Source: Coccinella septempunctata
Taxonomy: Eukaryota > Arthropoda > Insecta > Coleoptera > Coccinellidae
Assembly: GCF_907165205.1 (NCBI RefSeq)
Contig: NC_058195.1
Coordinates: 25,378,936-25,442,935, forward strand
Reading direction: 5' to 3'
Length of the DNA stretch: 64,000 bases
A program made the position numbers and the translations under genes. Positions 28,997 through 40,191 of the stretch are shown here, in pieces. Each line of letters begins with the position of its first letter. Position 1 is the stretch's first letter. The notes under the pieces are model-generated. The model was not told the origin of the DNA. It ran no database searches and worked only from the letters and a program-made list of their open reading frames with translations.

Positions 28997-31900
28997 ATGG
29001 CCGAAAGAAAGTGTTTAATATGTGGGGCTTCTGAGTCAGAAGTCCAGAGATTATTTTGTTTTCCATACAACCCTGCAAGGTACGTAAAATTGTTTATTTA
29101 AACCTAAGATCATTTGAGTAAATGTATATTTTCTTTCACAGGAATGAGTTGTGGATGCAAACTCTGGGTTTTAAAGCATGTGCTGTAAGAAAGCATCACA
29201 GAATTTGCAACAACCATTTCAGAAGAGAAGCTTTCACCGATTCAAGTTTGCAGAAACTGAATAGAAATGCTATTCCCATGCCTTGGGTAATCTCTTCTTC
29301 TGCAGGTAATTAATTTTGTTTCTAAAATTACTAATTTCGTCCAACGTTGCATATTATCATATTCATATATTACAATGCTAACTCTTATTTCGATGTTTCA
29401 GCAAATACATTGGAAAGCATGCCTTCCCTTATTAATGAGGAACGTGCTGGTACATCAGGTATATCCACATTCCCAGCGTCAGGTATTTTATTCATTCCTA
29501 TAAATATCAATTTAGTTCATATGGTTGCATGTTATCTTTGATGCTATAATTAAATGTGTAAATCCCTAATCAAATACAATTCTTATTGTTTTTCAATTAG
29601 TTCTAGCTGATGAGGTAGAACCTAACACTAATGAGGAACATGCTGCTGTATCAAGTACTTCCACATTCCCATCATCAGGTATTATATTCATTTCCATAAA
29701 ATATTAATTTAGTTTATATGGTTCCATGTTTTCTACAATTCCATCAAATGTATGATTCTCTTATAAACTACAACTTCAATGATCTTTTAATTAGTTCCAG
29801 CTAATGAGGGAAAAGCTTCTGTAACTGAAGAGATACATGCAGGTACATCAATTTCATTATCAGGTATGGTTTTTGCTTTCAATGAAAATCTTAAAACTTT
29901 TATTCATTTTGTATGTAAGAATTGTCATTAGACAATTTCTGACTTATTATCATCACTGATCATTATTACATATCAAGTATTGAGGTGTGTCAGCAAACTT
30001 TTTCTATTATGAATAAATGTAAAAATCATTTGTCTATTTTCAGATCTCAATGATCCGACTCCGAGTACTCCGGCATTGCCACAGTCTCCAATGTGGAGGA
30101 GATCCCGTGAATTTAGAAATATCGACAATTTCCATCTTTCAAATTCGACACCAAGAAAGAAGAAATTGGTCGATATACTACGGAGAAAGGAGGATCAACT
30201 GCGGAAGGTGAAGGCATTGTGCAGAAAAAGGAGTGCTGCTGTCAGTGATATCCTTGACATTTCGAATGAAAGGGTTGTGAAGAATATTTTTAAGGATGTG
30301 CCATCACTGACAGCCAATTTGATGGTGTCTCAAATCAGAAACTATAAAGTGAAGAATGTTAAAGGAAGAAGATGGTCGCTGGAGGACAAAATATTGGCAC
30401 TATCTCTCTTCAAGAGGAGTCCACGTTGCTACAATCTCCTCCGAAAATTTGCATCCCTACCATGCAAAAATACCATTCTTAATTTGCTGAAGAAGGTTCC
30501 TTTCAAAGTTGGCATAAACCAAAATATTTTTGACCAAATTGATCAAAATCTTCCCCAAGGTAAAGAAAGATGCTGTGTCCTTCTTTTTGATGAGATGGAC
30601 ATTAAAGAAGCTGTCCAGTACGATAGTGGGGAAGATAAAATTCTTGGTTTTGAAGATTTTGGAGGATTCAGCTTCAGTAAAAGGCTTGCCACCAAAGCAT
30701 TGGTATTTATGCTGGTAGGGTTGGGCAAAAATTGGAAGCAACCAGTGGCATTTTTTTTCAGCCACAGGGGTTGTAATGCTGCAGAGTTGAAAGATTGTCT
30801 CTTAACAGTCCTCTCTGCAGCAAAGCACATGGCCAAAGTGGATGTTGTTGCTACAATCTGCGATATGGGTCCCAGCAATGTGAGGTGCGTGAAAGAACTT
30901 GGTGCTACCATGGAGACACCTTTTTTCTTCTTTGAAGAAAAAAAAGTTTTTTGCATGTTCGACCCACCACATCTGTTAAAATGCTCATATTCTCTGTTTC
31001 GTAAGCATAATGTCCAAATTCCGCTGAAAATTGGTGAAACCACAGTTACCAAAATAGCGAAATTTGAACATGTGGTTAAAGCTTACGAAATAGACAAATC
31101 CAAAAATATGGTGCTCAGAAGTCTTTGCAAAATCAAGGAGATTTACTTGAAACCCATATTGCAGTATGCAATGAAAGTGAATGTAGCTGCAAAAGTACTG
31201 AGTCGTACAGTTGCAGCTTACGTATTCACTTTGGTCAGTGGAGGTAATATATATTTCATCAACCTAACTTAACCATTCTTAATCTTTCAGGGCAACTGGA
31301 CTCGGAAGCTGTCGCAACGGCAAACTTCATCACGGAAGTGGACATGCTGTTCGACAGCTTCAATGGGAAAGCGGCTGTAGGTCCTTTTGGAAAGGAGCTG
31401 AGGGGACCTTTGAAGCTAGGCTCCCCTCACATAAAATTTTGGAAGGAGGAACATGAGAAGGTGCAAAATTGGCAGTTCATGAGGTATACAAAAAATGGCA
31501 GAATCCGAAAATCTATGCCACCTTCCCAAACAGGTTGGCTCCAATCTATAAATGCGATTCAAATGAACTGGAAATACTTAAGGAACAATGGTTTCATTTC
31601 CCTGAGGACCAGATCTTTGAATCAAGATCCATTGGAGAACCTGTTTGGGCAAATAAGGTATGGTTGCGGATCCAATGACAATCCTACAGTGCAGCAATTC
31701 ATTGGGACCCTGAAAACACAACTCCTCAATGGTTTGGTTAATCAAAGCTTTCAAGGGAGAAATTGTGAGGATGACGAAAATACACTTTTGTGTAATTTGA
31801 AATCATTCCTCAATATTTCCCTTGAGAGGGAGGAGATGGAAGTTCCAGAAGATGCTTCTTTGACCGATCAAATACCTCAGTTCCAGACGTCACCTGAGGA

Positions 31901-32405
31901 ACTGTCGGTTAATATATCGAGAGAAGTTTCTTCTGGAAACCCTGGTGTTTTTTCGGTAGCATATGTGGCAGGAGCTATTGTGAAGACCCTCAAAAAACAC
32001 ATATGCTGTGCCTTATGCGATAATATGATCAGTTCATCCAGTTCAGAACCTCAAAATTTATTCATAGCGAATAAAGAATGGTCGGATGAAAGATCAGTCC
32101 TAATGTACCCAAGTGAAAGGTACTTTGTTGCTGTAGGATGTGGATTTAACAGGTTGGAGGAATTTTTAGATAACTCCCCATCCCATCCTAAAGTAGCAGC
32201 AACCGCACTTGGGGTACTTAGATCTGACATAAATTTTGAGGATCTAGGATGTCCTGATCATAAAAATCGCATAAGGGACATCACGACTGCTGCAATATGC
32301 AGGATTGGCATTCCTTGGTGGTGCAAAAGGAAGTGCGAAGAAGTAAAGTCAGATGCCAAAAAAAAGGCCTATGAAAAAAAAATTAAAAAATTGCGTCATT
32401 CCTGA
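28997..32405 (+). CDS. P-element transposase, seven predicted coding exons
   Basis: Predicted exons: 28,997-29,079; 29,142-29,305; 29,402-29,482; 29,601-29,678; 29,795-29,863; 30,044-31,243; 31,291-32,405. All introns are GT..AG and the sum is 2,790 nt (929 residues), frame kept throughout. Exons 1-2 form a THAP DNA-binding domain (CLIC, then CNNH). Exons 3-5 are three similar short exons. Exon 6 holds the RNase H-like core with LLFDEMDIKE and CDMGPSN; exon 7 holds QDPLENLFGQIR, matching the acidic residues used by P transposases. A GTP-binding insertion is expected between these in the family. The protein would bind the TIRs and cut and paste the element. Confidence 0.9.
29402..29863 (+). 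repeat. Amplified mini-exons in the P transposase gene
   Basis: Exons 3, 4 and 5 and their introns resemble one another (~195-bp units). Each exon encodes an acidic segment with EE, then a GTS/STFPSSG-like end. All are phase 1 at both ends, so any can be skipped without changing frame. Confidence 0.75.
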
Positions 32406-32975
32406 TTAAATTTATTTTTTTACTTCTCTTCGACCAGCTTTTGCATCATCACCCATTTCGATCGCCATTCTTGTCTACCTTTATGACCTTCATGGCTCTA
32501 ATTTTCATGTTTTTCAAAAATTTCAAAGTTTAATGAATTTTATATGTTCTAATCTTCAATTTCTATGTACCAATTGTAATAAATTCTTGGATTCATCAGC
32601 TACATATATATATGTGTGTATGTCAATAAACATATTCTGCTGCAATATGTGGGATTGGCATTCCTTGGTGTTGCAAAAGGAAGTGCGAAGAAGTGAAGTC
32701 AGATGCAAAAAAAATGCTTCATTCCTGATTTAATTTATTTTTTTACTTCTCTTCGGCCAGCTTTTGCATCATCACCCATTTCGATCGCCATTCTTGTCTA
32801 CCTTTATGACCTTCATGGCTCTAATTTTCATGGTTTTCAAAAATTTCAAAGTTTAATGAATTTTATATGTTCTAATCTTCAATTTTTATGCACCAATTGT
32901 AATAAATTCTTGGATTTACTAGTTGTATATGTATGTACCAATATGTGTGTGTATGCCAATAAACATATTCTTGTG
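32287..32975 (+). repeat. ~350-bp direct duplication of the P transposase 3' end
   Basis: Sequence from GCTGCAATATG through the stop and 3' UTR to AATAAACATATTC is repeated in tandem from ~32,639. The second unit is missing part of the coding tail, so only the first serves the gene. Both hold AATAAA-type signals. Confidence 0.85.
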
Positions 32976-33419
32976 AATACAGAGTTTTGTTATTCCTAAA
33001 AATGTCAAAAATGATTAACTTTGCACATGAAGAAAAACTTTCATTTTTGTTATTCAAGATATTTTCGTCGATATTATATGTGTCTTGAATATCAAAAATG
33101 AGAGCTTTTTCCTCATGTTCGCAAAAATCGAAATATTTAACTGCGATATGGACTAATGGAGATTCAAATTTCCCGCCATTTCTTCCGCCGCCTATTCCAG
33201 CGCCACCTATATATTCCCAAAGCCAATGTTAGAAAGAGATGGAAGATAAAATCGGACATAGATTTAGTTCCTAGTTGACCGTCTCGGTTGTCTCTGCCTA
33301 CCACCATCAACAGTGCGCTAAGTAACCCCTGCGCAAGAGGTGCACAGTTGTCCGATAGCGAGGTTGCCATACTTTTCGTAGCAGGCTGCCACACTGGGCC
33401 AGCACTGCTTACGTTAACA

Positions 33420-33523
33420 AAATTTGGTCTTGAATTTCATTGTGAATGGTAACGGAGAACGCCATCTGCTAAGCTTCCGTGCCGAAGTGCACTTCGGCCC
33501 GTGAATTGATTGTGAATGTAGCC
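33420..33523. mobile_element. MITE-A copy 1, right half
   Basis: Begins with the duplicated AAATT and continues MITE-A from exactly where 12,236-12,423 stops, ending ATTGATTGTGAATGTAGC. It includes the 18-bp palindrome GCCGAAGTGCACTTCGGC. Confidence 0.85.
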
Positions 33524-33529
33524 AAAGAT

Positions 33530-33596
33530 TATAGAGTTAGGTTAGGTTAGGTTAACTCTATAATATAATTAAATTAGGTTAGGTTAACTCTATAAC
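33530..33596. repeat. Short TTAGG-type repeats
   Basis: GTTAGGTTAGGTTAGGTTAA and a shorter block recur within ~60 bp, each followed by CTCTATA. TTAGG is the usual insect telomere unit, but three units do not show a telomere. Confidence 0.6.
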
Positions 33597-36500
33597 AGAG
33601 AGTTGAAGTGCAGCCATGAACGTAGACGTTAACGTTATAATTGACATCTACGCATGCTCATTCGTCCGTTTTTAACGTTAACGTTAGCGTCAGCTTTACG
33701 GCCTACGTAAACTAGCGGTCTCCCACCTTAAACATCGACGTACGTTAACCGAACGTTAAACGAGTAGTACCGATGACTTGCGAATGGTCGAATTTTGATT
33801 ATTAAACTGTCATTGTTTACATTTCCTGTGTATTTTCTCATAATGAACGAAAATTATAGGAAATCAGCAGTGATTTGAAAGTTATCAAAAGGATTAAGTT
33901 AAATCACTTTGTTATCAGATTATATTCAGTACATAAGGAAATGGCTGAATCTACACTGCAATTCTCATGTCTCTAACACTTGAACATTTCATTGATAATA
34001 AAATACTTCCAAGCTGAAAATTCTCTTTATTAGGCATATAAATCATTAGAACATCAATATTCCAAATGTTATTCCAGCTGTCGAAGCTCAATATTAGATA
34101 AAAGAGAGTTCACGGGAAACGAATGCAAAATCAAATTGATAGGTTATATTTAAGATGTCTAAAACACTGGTGTGTGCACTTGTCACTTTTGGCAAGCATC
34201 AACATTTCAGAAAATCAGGGATATGGGATCAGTTTCGTGGCGGCGCCACCATGTCATTTGCTTCCTTCTATCCTTGTTCTACCAAAGGAAGTCCAATGAT
34301 ACTCTCTCGTTTTATTTTGTTTTGCCGGTTTTGCGTTGATATCGAATGTCGATTAACGAGTTCAAAATATGAACTGGTCCATTTCGTCAGCTGTTAAGGA
34401 ATATTTATGCTTTACAGTTCAATTTTCGGTGTAAAAACGAATCTGTCAATATTTCAACACTATCGAATAAGGGTTCGAAGGAGGATTTACTGTTCTTCTT
34501 CAAGATGCTTTCCGTTTGACAACTTGAATTCGCGAGGGGGTAATTCAATATGATTTTAATAAAACACAGTTGATTGGTCAAATGTCCAATATATTCAGTT
34601 GACGGAAAGGGAATTTTCACTATATCTACTCAGGAAGAATATTTGAAGTAACAGACACGAATAGATTTATGTATTTCTGATTCTCAATACATGATCACAA
34701 TCCACATTACGTATTTCCAATACAGTTTCTTTGAAATATTGCTGAAGTTTCCATGAAACTTAGGTACATCGGTCCCGAATGTTCGTTCATCTGATTTGGT
34801 TCTGTTTCAAATTCCAACAACACCGAATTCTCAGGTGTAGCTCTTGATTGTCCATACAGAAAACTGAACTTACTGAACGACATGTTGAATAAATTAATGT
34901 TCTACACCCCTTTCTCGAAACTAATACATTTTCACACACCAATAATCGCTTATAAATACAACATATTCGTACGTCGTAGGAAAGTATTCAAATTATTTTC
35001 AAATATCAAATGACAATGCTCTGTCAAATTCTAAACAGCGCTACCTACAGTGGGAAAAACTAAACTGATCCCATATCCCCACGAAATTAAAAACAAAATC
35101 GAATCAGTAGAGAGTTGAAGTGCGCACAGAACGTTAGCCTGAACGTAAACGTTAACGTGACAAATAACGTCAAATATAACGTTTACGTGTTGTAATGAAA
35201 TTTGAGTTGAAGTGCTGCCATCATGAAACGTCAGTCGTTAAACATAACCTATCAATTTGATTTTGCTTTCGTTTCGCGTGAACTCTCTTTTATCTAATAT
35301 TGAGCTTCGACAGCTGGAATATAATTTGGAATATTGATCTTCCAATGATTTAGATGCCTAATAAAGAGAATTTTCAGCTTGGAAGTATTTTATTATCAAT
35401 GAAATGTTCAAGTGTTAGAGACATGAGAATTGCAGTGTAGATTCAGCCATTTCCTTATGAACTGAATATAATCTGATAACAAAGTAATTTAACTTAATCC
35501 TTTTGATAACTTTCAAATCACTGCTGATTTCCTATAATTTTCGTTCATTATGAGAAAATACACAGGAAATGTAAACAATGACAGTTTAATAATCAAAATT
35601 CGGCCATTCGCAAGTCATCGGTGCTACTCGTTTAACGTTCGGTTAACGTACGTCGATGTTTAAGGTATACGTGGAACACCGCTAGTTTACGTAGGCCGTA
35701 AAGCTGACGCTAACGTTAACGTTAAAAACGGACGAATGAGCATGCGTAGATGTCAATTATAACGTTAACGTTTACGTTCATGGCTGCACTTCAACTCTCT
35801 AGTGAATACACCCATAGACCTAATAAAATATGGACGGGCCCTGAGAGAGAGAGGTCACGAGTAGTACGTTAGAAAGAGATGGACATATGGTAGAAAATGT
35901 CAAAATCATATGTTTATTGTTTACAATGTTTACTGTTCAGCTACTGTGTTTTCAATCGATATTTCATTCTCCTCACAAACAATTTAGCAGAAAACTAGGT
36001 TTTTAGAATCGATTGCTACATGCTAATAAAACGAAAGTGATTCATTTTTGGAAATAATAGACCAATAAAGGAGTTTCTTTGTTATTTCATGTATGTACAT
36101 ATAGGACATGATTTACAAAGATTTACAAGGAATATACCTAGTCTGTTTTCTATATTTCACAAGGCCACAGCAAGAATTTGTAAAGGTGACTTGAATTTCG
36201 AAATAGTAGATATATTTTTGAATATTTTAAAGAATGTTGTTCTAAACGAAATAGTTACATATGTACCATCACATTCTATTTCAAGGCATGACCGAAGAAA
36301 ATACTTAACTCCAATCTGGATTCAATATTAGGAAGAGAAGAGATGTAAATCATGTTGATATTCAGTAAGCCCTGTGACATCGGCAAACTCAAAACTCGAT
36401 ATTTTCTGTTGATCAGTGTCACAGAAATCTAACACTGGAAAGGCACACAATAAAGAAACAGGAGCAGTAAAATATTTCTGCCAGGAGTGCCAAAGAAGAG

Positions 36501-37457
36501 CAACTAAACCACCTGATGGAGAACCTATCAAAATAGTTGTGAATGATTAATCATCATATAAATATTTCCCCAGCAGGAAATTTCATATTATTTGTGAAAG
36601 TATCAATAAACATACTTAAAAATATTGCTCTTTTCTCTATACCACACATGTTTTTGCTCAAGGAAGGTGAAATGTTTAAAAAAATTCACTTTAAAGACTA
36701 ATTTTTCTCTGTGCAGCCACAACGCAAAGCAGGGGTCCTTTCATCTTTCCAAATCACGAGTAATTTCAGTGTATATAAAATCAGACCCCGGCGAATGAGA
36801 TGATAATGTTGTTTTACACAACTCTCAAGTTTTTTACATTAATAAAAATCAGAAAAAAAAATTTTCAGGTAGTATTTTTTTTATACGGAATCTATTATTT
36901 TATCAGCACTTGAAAGTTTCAAGAACGTGAAAAATATAGTTGATTTGATAATATTTTCGAAGTTGATTTCAGTCAGAGAGAACCTCTGTTGTTGTCTCTG
37001 ATTTCAGTACAAAAATTGCTTCAAATTAATAGAAAGTCTATAAATCTACCGACAACCACCCAAAAATGCAACATGGAGGATCGGCGGACTGGTAGAATTC
37101 CCGAGTTTACTCGATAACTTGTTTGAAGCGGCAACGTTGAATTATTCTCTACCAGCTACCAGCTTGACGTTTACTACCAGGGACTGCTGTTATCTCTCTT
37201 TTCTACCACCCCCCTCTCTCTCGACGGTATTCCTCGATGCGGTGAACGGGAAAACCACGTGAAGGCCTGTCCATGTATTATTAGGTCTATGAATACACCA
37301 GAGTTTTAGACATCTTAGTTATGTTGAACGTCTGACGTTTCATGATGGCAGCACTTCAACTCAAATTTCATTACAACACGTAAACGTTATATTTGACGTT
37401 ATTTGTCACGTTAACGTTTACGTTCAGGCTAACGTTCTGTGCGCACTTCAACTCTCT
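33597..37457. mobile_element. Interleaved long inverted-repeat (fold-back) complex
   Basis: Arm A (33,597-34,147) is inverted at 35,245-35,800. Arm B (35,109-35,250) is inverted at 37,319-37,457. All outer ends read AGAGAGTTGAAGTG and are rich in AACGTTAACG. Because A' lies within the B pair and B within the A pair, simple nesting does not explain the order A-B-A'-B'. A common inner piece (AAGATGTCTAAAAC) follows arm A at 34,153 and arm B near 37,310. No transposase is visible; a frame at 34,155-34,397 is unrecognised. Confidence 0.7.
35813..37291. mobile_element. 1,479-bp element with 8-bp duplication, P-superfamily-like
   Basis: 28-bp inverted ends starting CATAGACCTAATA, three mismatches between arms. 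AATACACC is duplicated at 35,805-35,812 and 37,292-37,299. Its ends share CATAGA with the 939-bp element at 9.6 kb. An 80-codon frame (36,089-36,331) is unrecognised. It landed inside the fold-back complex. Confidence 0.75.
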
Positions 37458-37488
37458 AATCTTTGGGTCCATGCCTCTTTGTTATTAT

Positions 37489-37523
37489 CATTGAACTCTA
37501 TGGGATTCCCATAGAGTTCAATG
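37489..37523. mobile_element. 35-bp palindromic insert, copy 2
   Basis: 17 bases starting CATTGAACTCTATGGGA, a single central T, then the exact inverse 17. It is flanked by GTTATTAT at 37,481-37,488 and 37,524-37,531. Same first 14 bases as the insert at 28,174. Confidence 0.8.
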
Positions 37524-37531
37524 GTTATTAT

Positions 37532-38056
37532 CAGCTGTTCTGTCAATTTTGTTAGAAGCAGCTCTGCCAGAGAGTCTCTGCTTTGAAGTTTGAGCTGTTT
37601 TTATATGGATTTGGATTCATGATTTCATGGATTTTAACTCATACAATCATGGAGTAATTGATCATGAATTCATCCATTGAATGATGAGGTGGAAATTTCA
37701 TTGATGAAATTTTATGTTATTCTTATAGTGAGTTCAAACAAACAAATTCAGATACATAGAGTTAATCAATAAAGATTTGAAATTTATTTTCATTCCAGAT
37801 ATGTTTCAAAACCTGGATGTCAAGCAGATTTTCTTTTATAGAGTCAACAATGAAACCGTTACTGTTGAGAATTGTGAAAAAACGAAACCAAGGTATGTAT
37901 GTGTAATCTTGAATGACCTGTGAAGTTCTTTGAACTTGCTCCTGGTGTCTGAGAATAGTACCACCAAGCCTCTGATTCACGAATAAAATCGCTTCGACTT
38001 TAATTAATAATGTCATTATGAAGTTGAATCAGATTTAAAAATTTCAAGAAAATAAC
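37532..38056. other. No recognised gene; one short minus-strand frame
   Basis: Contains a minus-strand frame of 84 codons (37,762-38,016; contains QRLGGTILRHQEQVQ) with no match I can name. It could be an exon or chance. Confidence 0.4.
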
Positions 38057-39269
38057 TATACTTCATTCAACTTTATTTTAGCAGTCGGTTGGCCATGGAA
38101 ATTTGACACATTTCACTCTGTATAGTACGAAAATGTGGGGTTATGAAGCTTGTCAAAACATTTTTGGGTTTTAAATCAACGCTATGTTGCCCGTTCTACG
38201 TAAAAGTTTCTGTTATTACGTATTTTATCACAATGTCGAATCTCTTCGGAAAATATGTGACGAACATAATTGAAGTTTATACAAACTGATTGAAGACATA
38301 CCAAATCCAGTTATTTGCATGGAAAATACAAGAGATCAGTATAATATCATAATATGCACTAGCTTGAGGAGAGTTAATGTTCGTTATCTTCTTTGGCTTA
38401 CATCATTTGTAGATTTTAAAAATATTAACCCGAAGATGAAATGCATATGATGCAATGGTTGGCAATGGCAGGAATTAACAGATAATTACAATAAGAATGT
38501 TACCTTTTCAACAAAAATCATCTTGCATCAATATAAGTAAAAGGAGTTGGAGGAAGTTTCAAGTTAAGATGCAACTTCACCGTTGAACAAAAATTTCACA
38601 TGAATAAACAGTAACAGGGCAACTTGCTCGTAGTTGTGGCTATTCATCTTAATACATTCATGTTATTATAATAATTAGGTATTTATTAGTACCTTAAGAC
38701 ATTTACATTGTATAGAACAAGTCAAATGAAAAACAGAAAAATCCATTTTAGGGAACTTATTCTCCGATGACATTTATCGAAAATCCTGTAGTAAACTTTT
38801 CGCATTAATTCACTCAAACATAAAATTCCCAAATGCCACCACTTTTTTGGGTCTCCCAATAGAAGGAAATTCTTTGTCATACTCTTCATTCACAATCTTT
38901 CTGATTGTGGAAATATTCAGCTGAAATATAAGTCGTTTAGATTCAGATGAAACATTATATAAATTCTCTTACATTGAATATGTTCGCTATCGTCTGACGT
39001 ATTGTGGATTTTAGAATATCAGGGTATAACTATTAGAATGAGCGGACCTGAATTCTGAATAGCACTTCCTGAAACCCTGTCTTCTCCCTTTTTCAATCAC
39101 TTTCGGCATTTTCGAATTTTCGTAATAAAAATTGATATTAGTTGTGGCAACGGCGTTATGACATTAACGACATTTCATGAATGCCAACCTAACTTCGTTC
39201 TAGTTACAAAAACTTGAGAAAATTATTTCATGGCCAACCGACTGCTAAAATAAATTTGAATGAAGTATA
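38057..39269. mobile_element. 1.2-kb inverted-repeat element
   Basis: 41-bp arms with one mismatch (38,057-38,097; 39,229-39,269), containing AGCAGTCGGTTGGCCATG. Ends are TATA, so a TA duplication is possible but cannot be separated from the TIR. No transposase frame inside. Confidence 0.65.
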
Positions 39270-39783
39270 TGTTTTCAATATATTGAAATATGTTCTTTGT
39301 GTTCTTGAGAAAACGACTTGGAGTCTTCATTTTGACATAAAGCAGTTTTTCATTCACTAGTATCTCTTGATTGATTTTAGTTATGGAACGAACCGAGGAA
39401 CGAACCTTTCATAGAATTTAATACTTGAGCTTTTCAATCAGTACAGTTGTGAATTTGCCAAGGTTTGATTCAACATGAACTCTTAGTTATAAACATAGAC
39501 ATAGAGACATGGACTGGGCAATGACAGCATGAAATTGGCTATTTTATAGAAAGAGAGAAATATACATCGGACTATTACCTGTCTCTTTTGTGATCACATA
39601 GATGTGAGTGCAGACCAATCAAAATTCTACAAAAAGACAACTGCATGCCTGATGTTCAGTTTCACTCTGTCACTTCTTTCGACTGTATTTCATGCATAGA
39701 TATAAAGGGAAGGCACAGTCCATGTCTCTATGAATATGGTTATACATTTTTGTTTGGTCATACATTGTTTGAAATCTATAAAT
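39270..39783. other. No gene seen
   Basis: AT-rich, with no frame, repeat or structure that I could support. Confidence 0.5.
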
Positions 39784-39981
39784 CTATTCTTCTATGTTAT
39801 GGGTTATTTTCTGGTCTGTGAGAACCGTGCGATCCCAATAGAGCTTGTGATATTTATTTTCCAATACAGCATCCGGATGGTAATTGTAATTCGAACTTAG
39901 AAGTTGGTGTTTTAGTGCCAATTCTTGATGAAGAATCTTGGCAACAGCATCATGTCTATTTTTGTACTCCGTGCTCGCCAC
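39784..39981 (-). pseudogene. Fragment of an RLE-type non-LTR polymerase C-terminus
   Basis: 65 codons with NRHDAVAKILHQELALKHQL followed by KLYWDRTVLTD. The spacing matches the region between the CCHC knuckle and the endonuclease core of the R4-like protein at 3.1-3.3 kb, but the sequence is a different family. No other part remains. Confidence 0.5.
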
Positions 39982-40191
39982 TTTCTTATTGAAGTAGAAT
40001 TAGTGATTCTTATAGGTACTCTTACGAAGGAAAAAGCTTGACTTTTCTTGAAATAACTTTATCGACAACACTTCTATATTTTCTGACAGTCAAAAACCTT
40101 TTTAACAATAATGTGACTGTAGCCTTCTAAATATATAGTTATGAATAACGTATCCAAAAGTCTATTTTTAAAAAGAACTTATTTCTTGTTA

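Larger units (their letters stand above)
28683..33296 (+). mobile_element. Complete P element, 4,614 bp
   Basis: 24-bp perfect terminal inverted repeats starting CAGAGACAACCGAGACGG (28,683-28,706; 33,273-33,296). The 8-bp duplication CCTACCAC lies at 28,675-28,682 and 33,297-33,304. The undisturbed site is preserved at 12,608-12,615 in the other copia-1 LTR. It encodes an apparently intact spliced THAP transposase. Subterminal inverted repeats near 33,027-33,119 may be transposase-binding regions, which is a guess. Intact ends and gene suggest recent, possibly current, activity. Confidence 0.95.
12424..33419 (-). mobile_element. Ty1/copia retrotransposon copia-1, complete but riddled with nested insertions
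   Basis: Terminal 307-bp direct repeats at 12,424-12,730 and 28,491-33,419 (the latter split by a P element) begin TG and end CA. AAATT flanks both ends (12,419-12,423; 33,420-33,424). On the minus strand the 5' LTR is followed at once by the primer-binding site TGGTAGCAGAGC, and GGGAGGGGG precedes the 3' LTR. Gag-pol lies between in the same orientation. Removing the P element, copia-2 with its host fold-back, MITE-A copy 2, the 27.4-28.2 kb element, the 34-bp insert and the non-LTR copy leaves about 6.6 kb, a normal copia size. Confidence 0.9.
28491..33419 (-). repeat. copia-1 5' LTR, split by the P element
   Basis: LTR sequence occupies 28,491-28,682 and 33,305-33,419. The P element and its duplicated CCTACCAC lie between. 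Joined, the LTR is 307 bp like its partner. The insertion probably silenced copia-1 transcription. Confidence 0.92.

Noticed and set aside
33530..33596. TTAGG repeats as a telomere or telomere fusion
   Set aside because: Only about three units plus two, interrupted by CTCTATA words; too short to support this.
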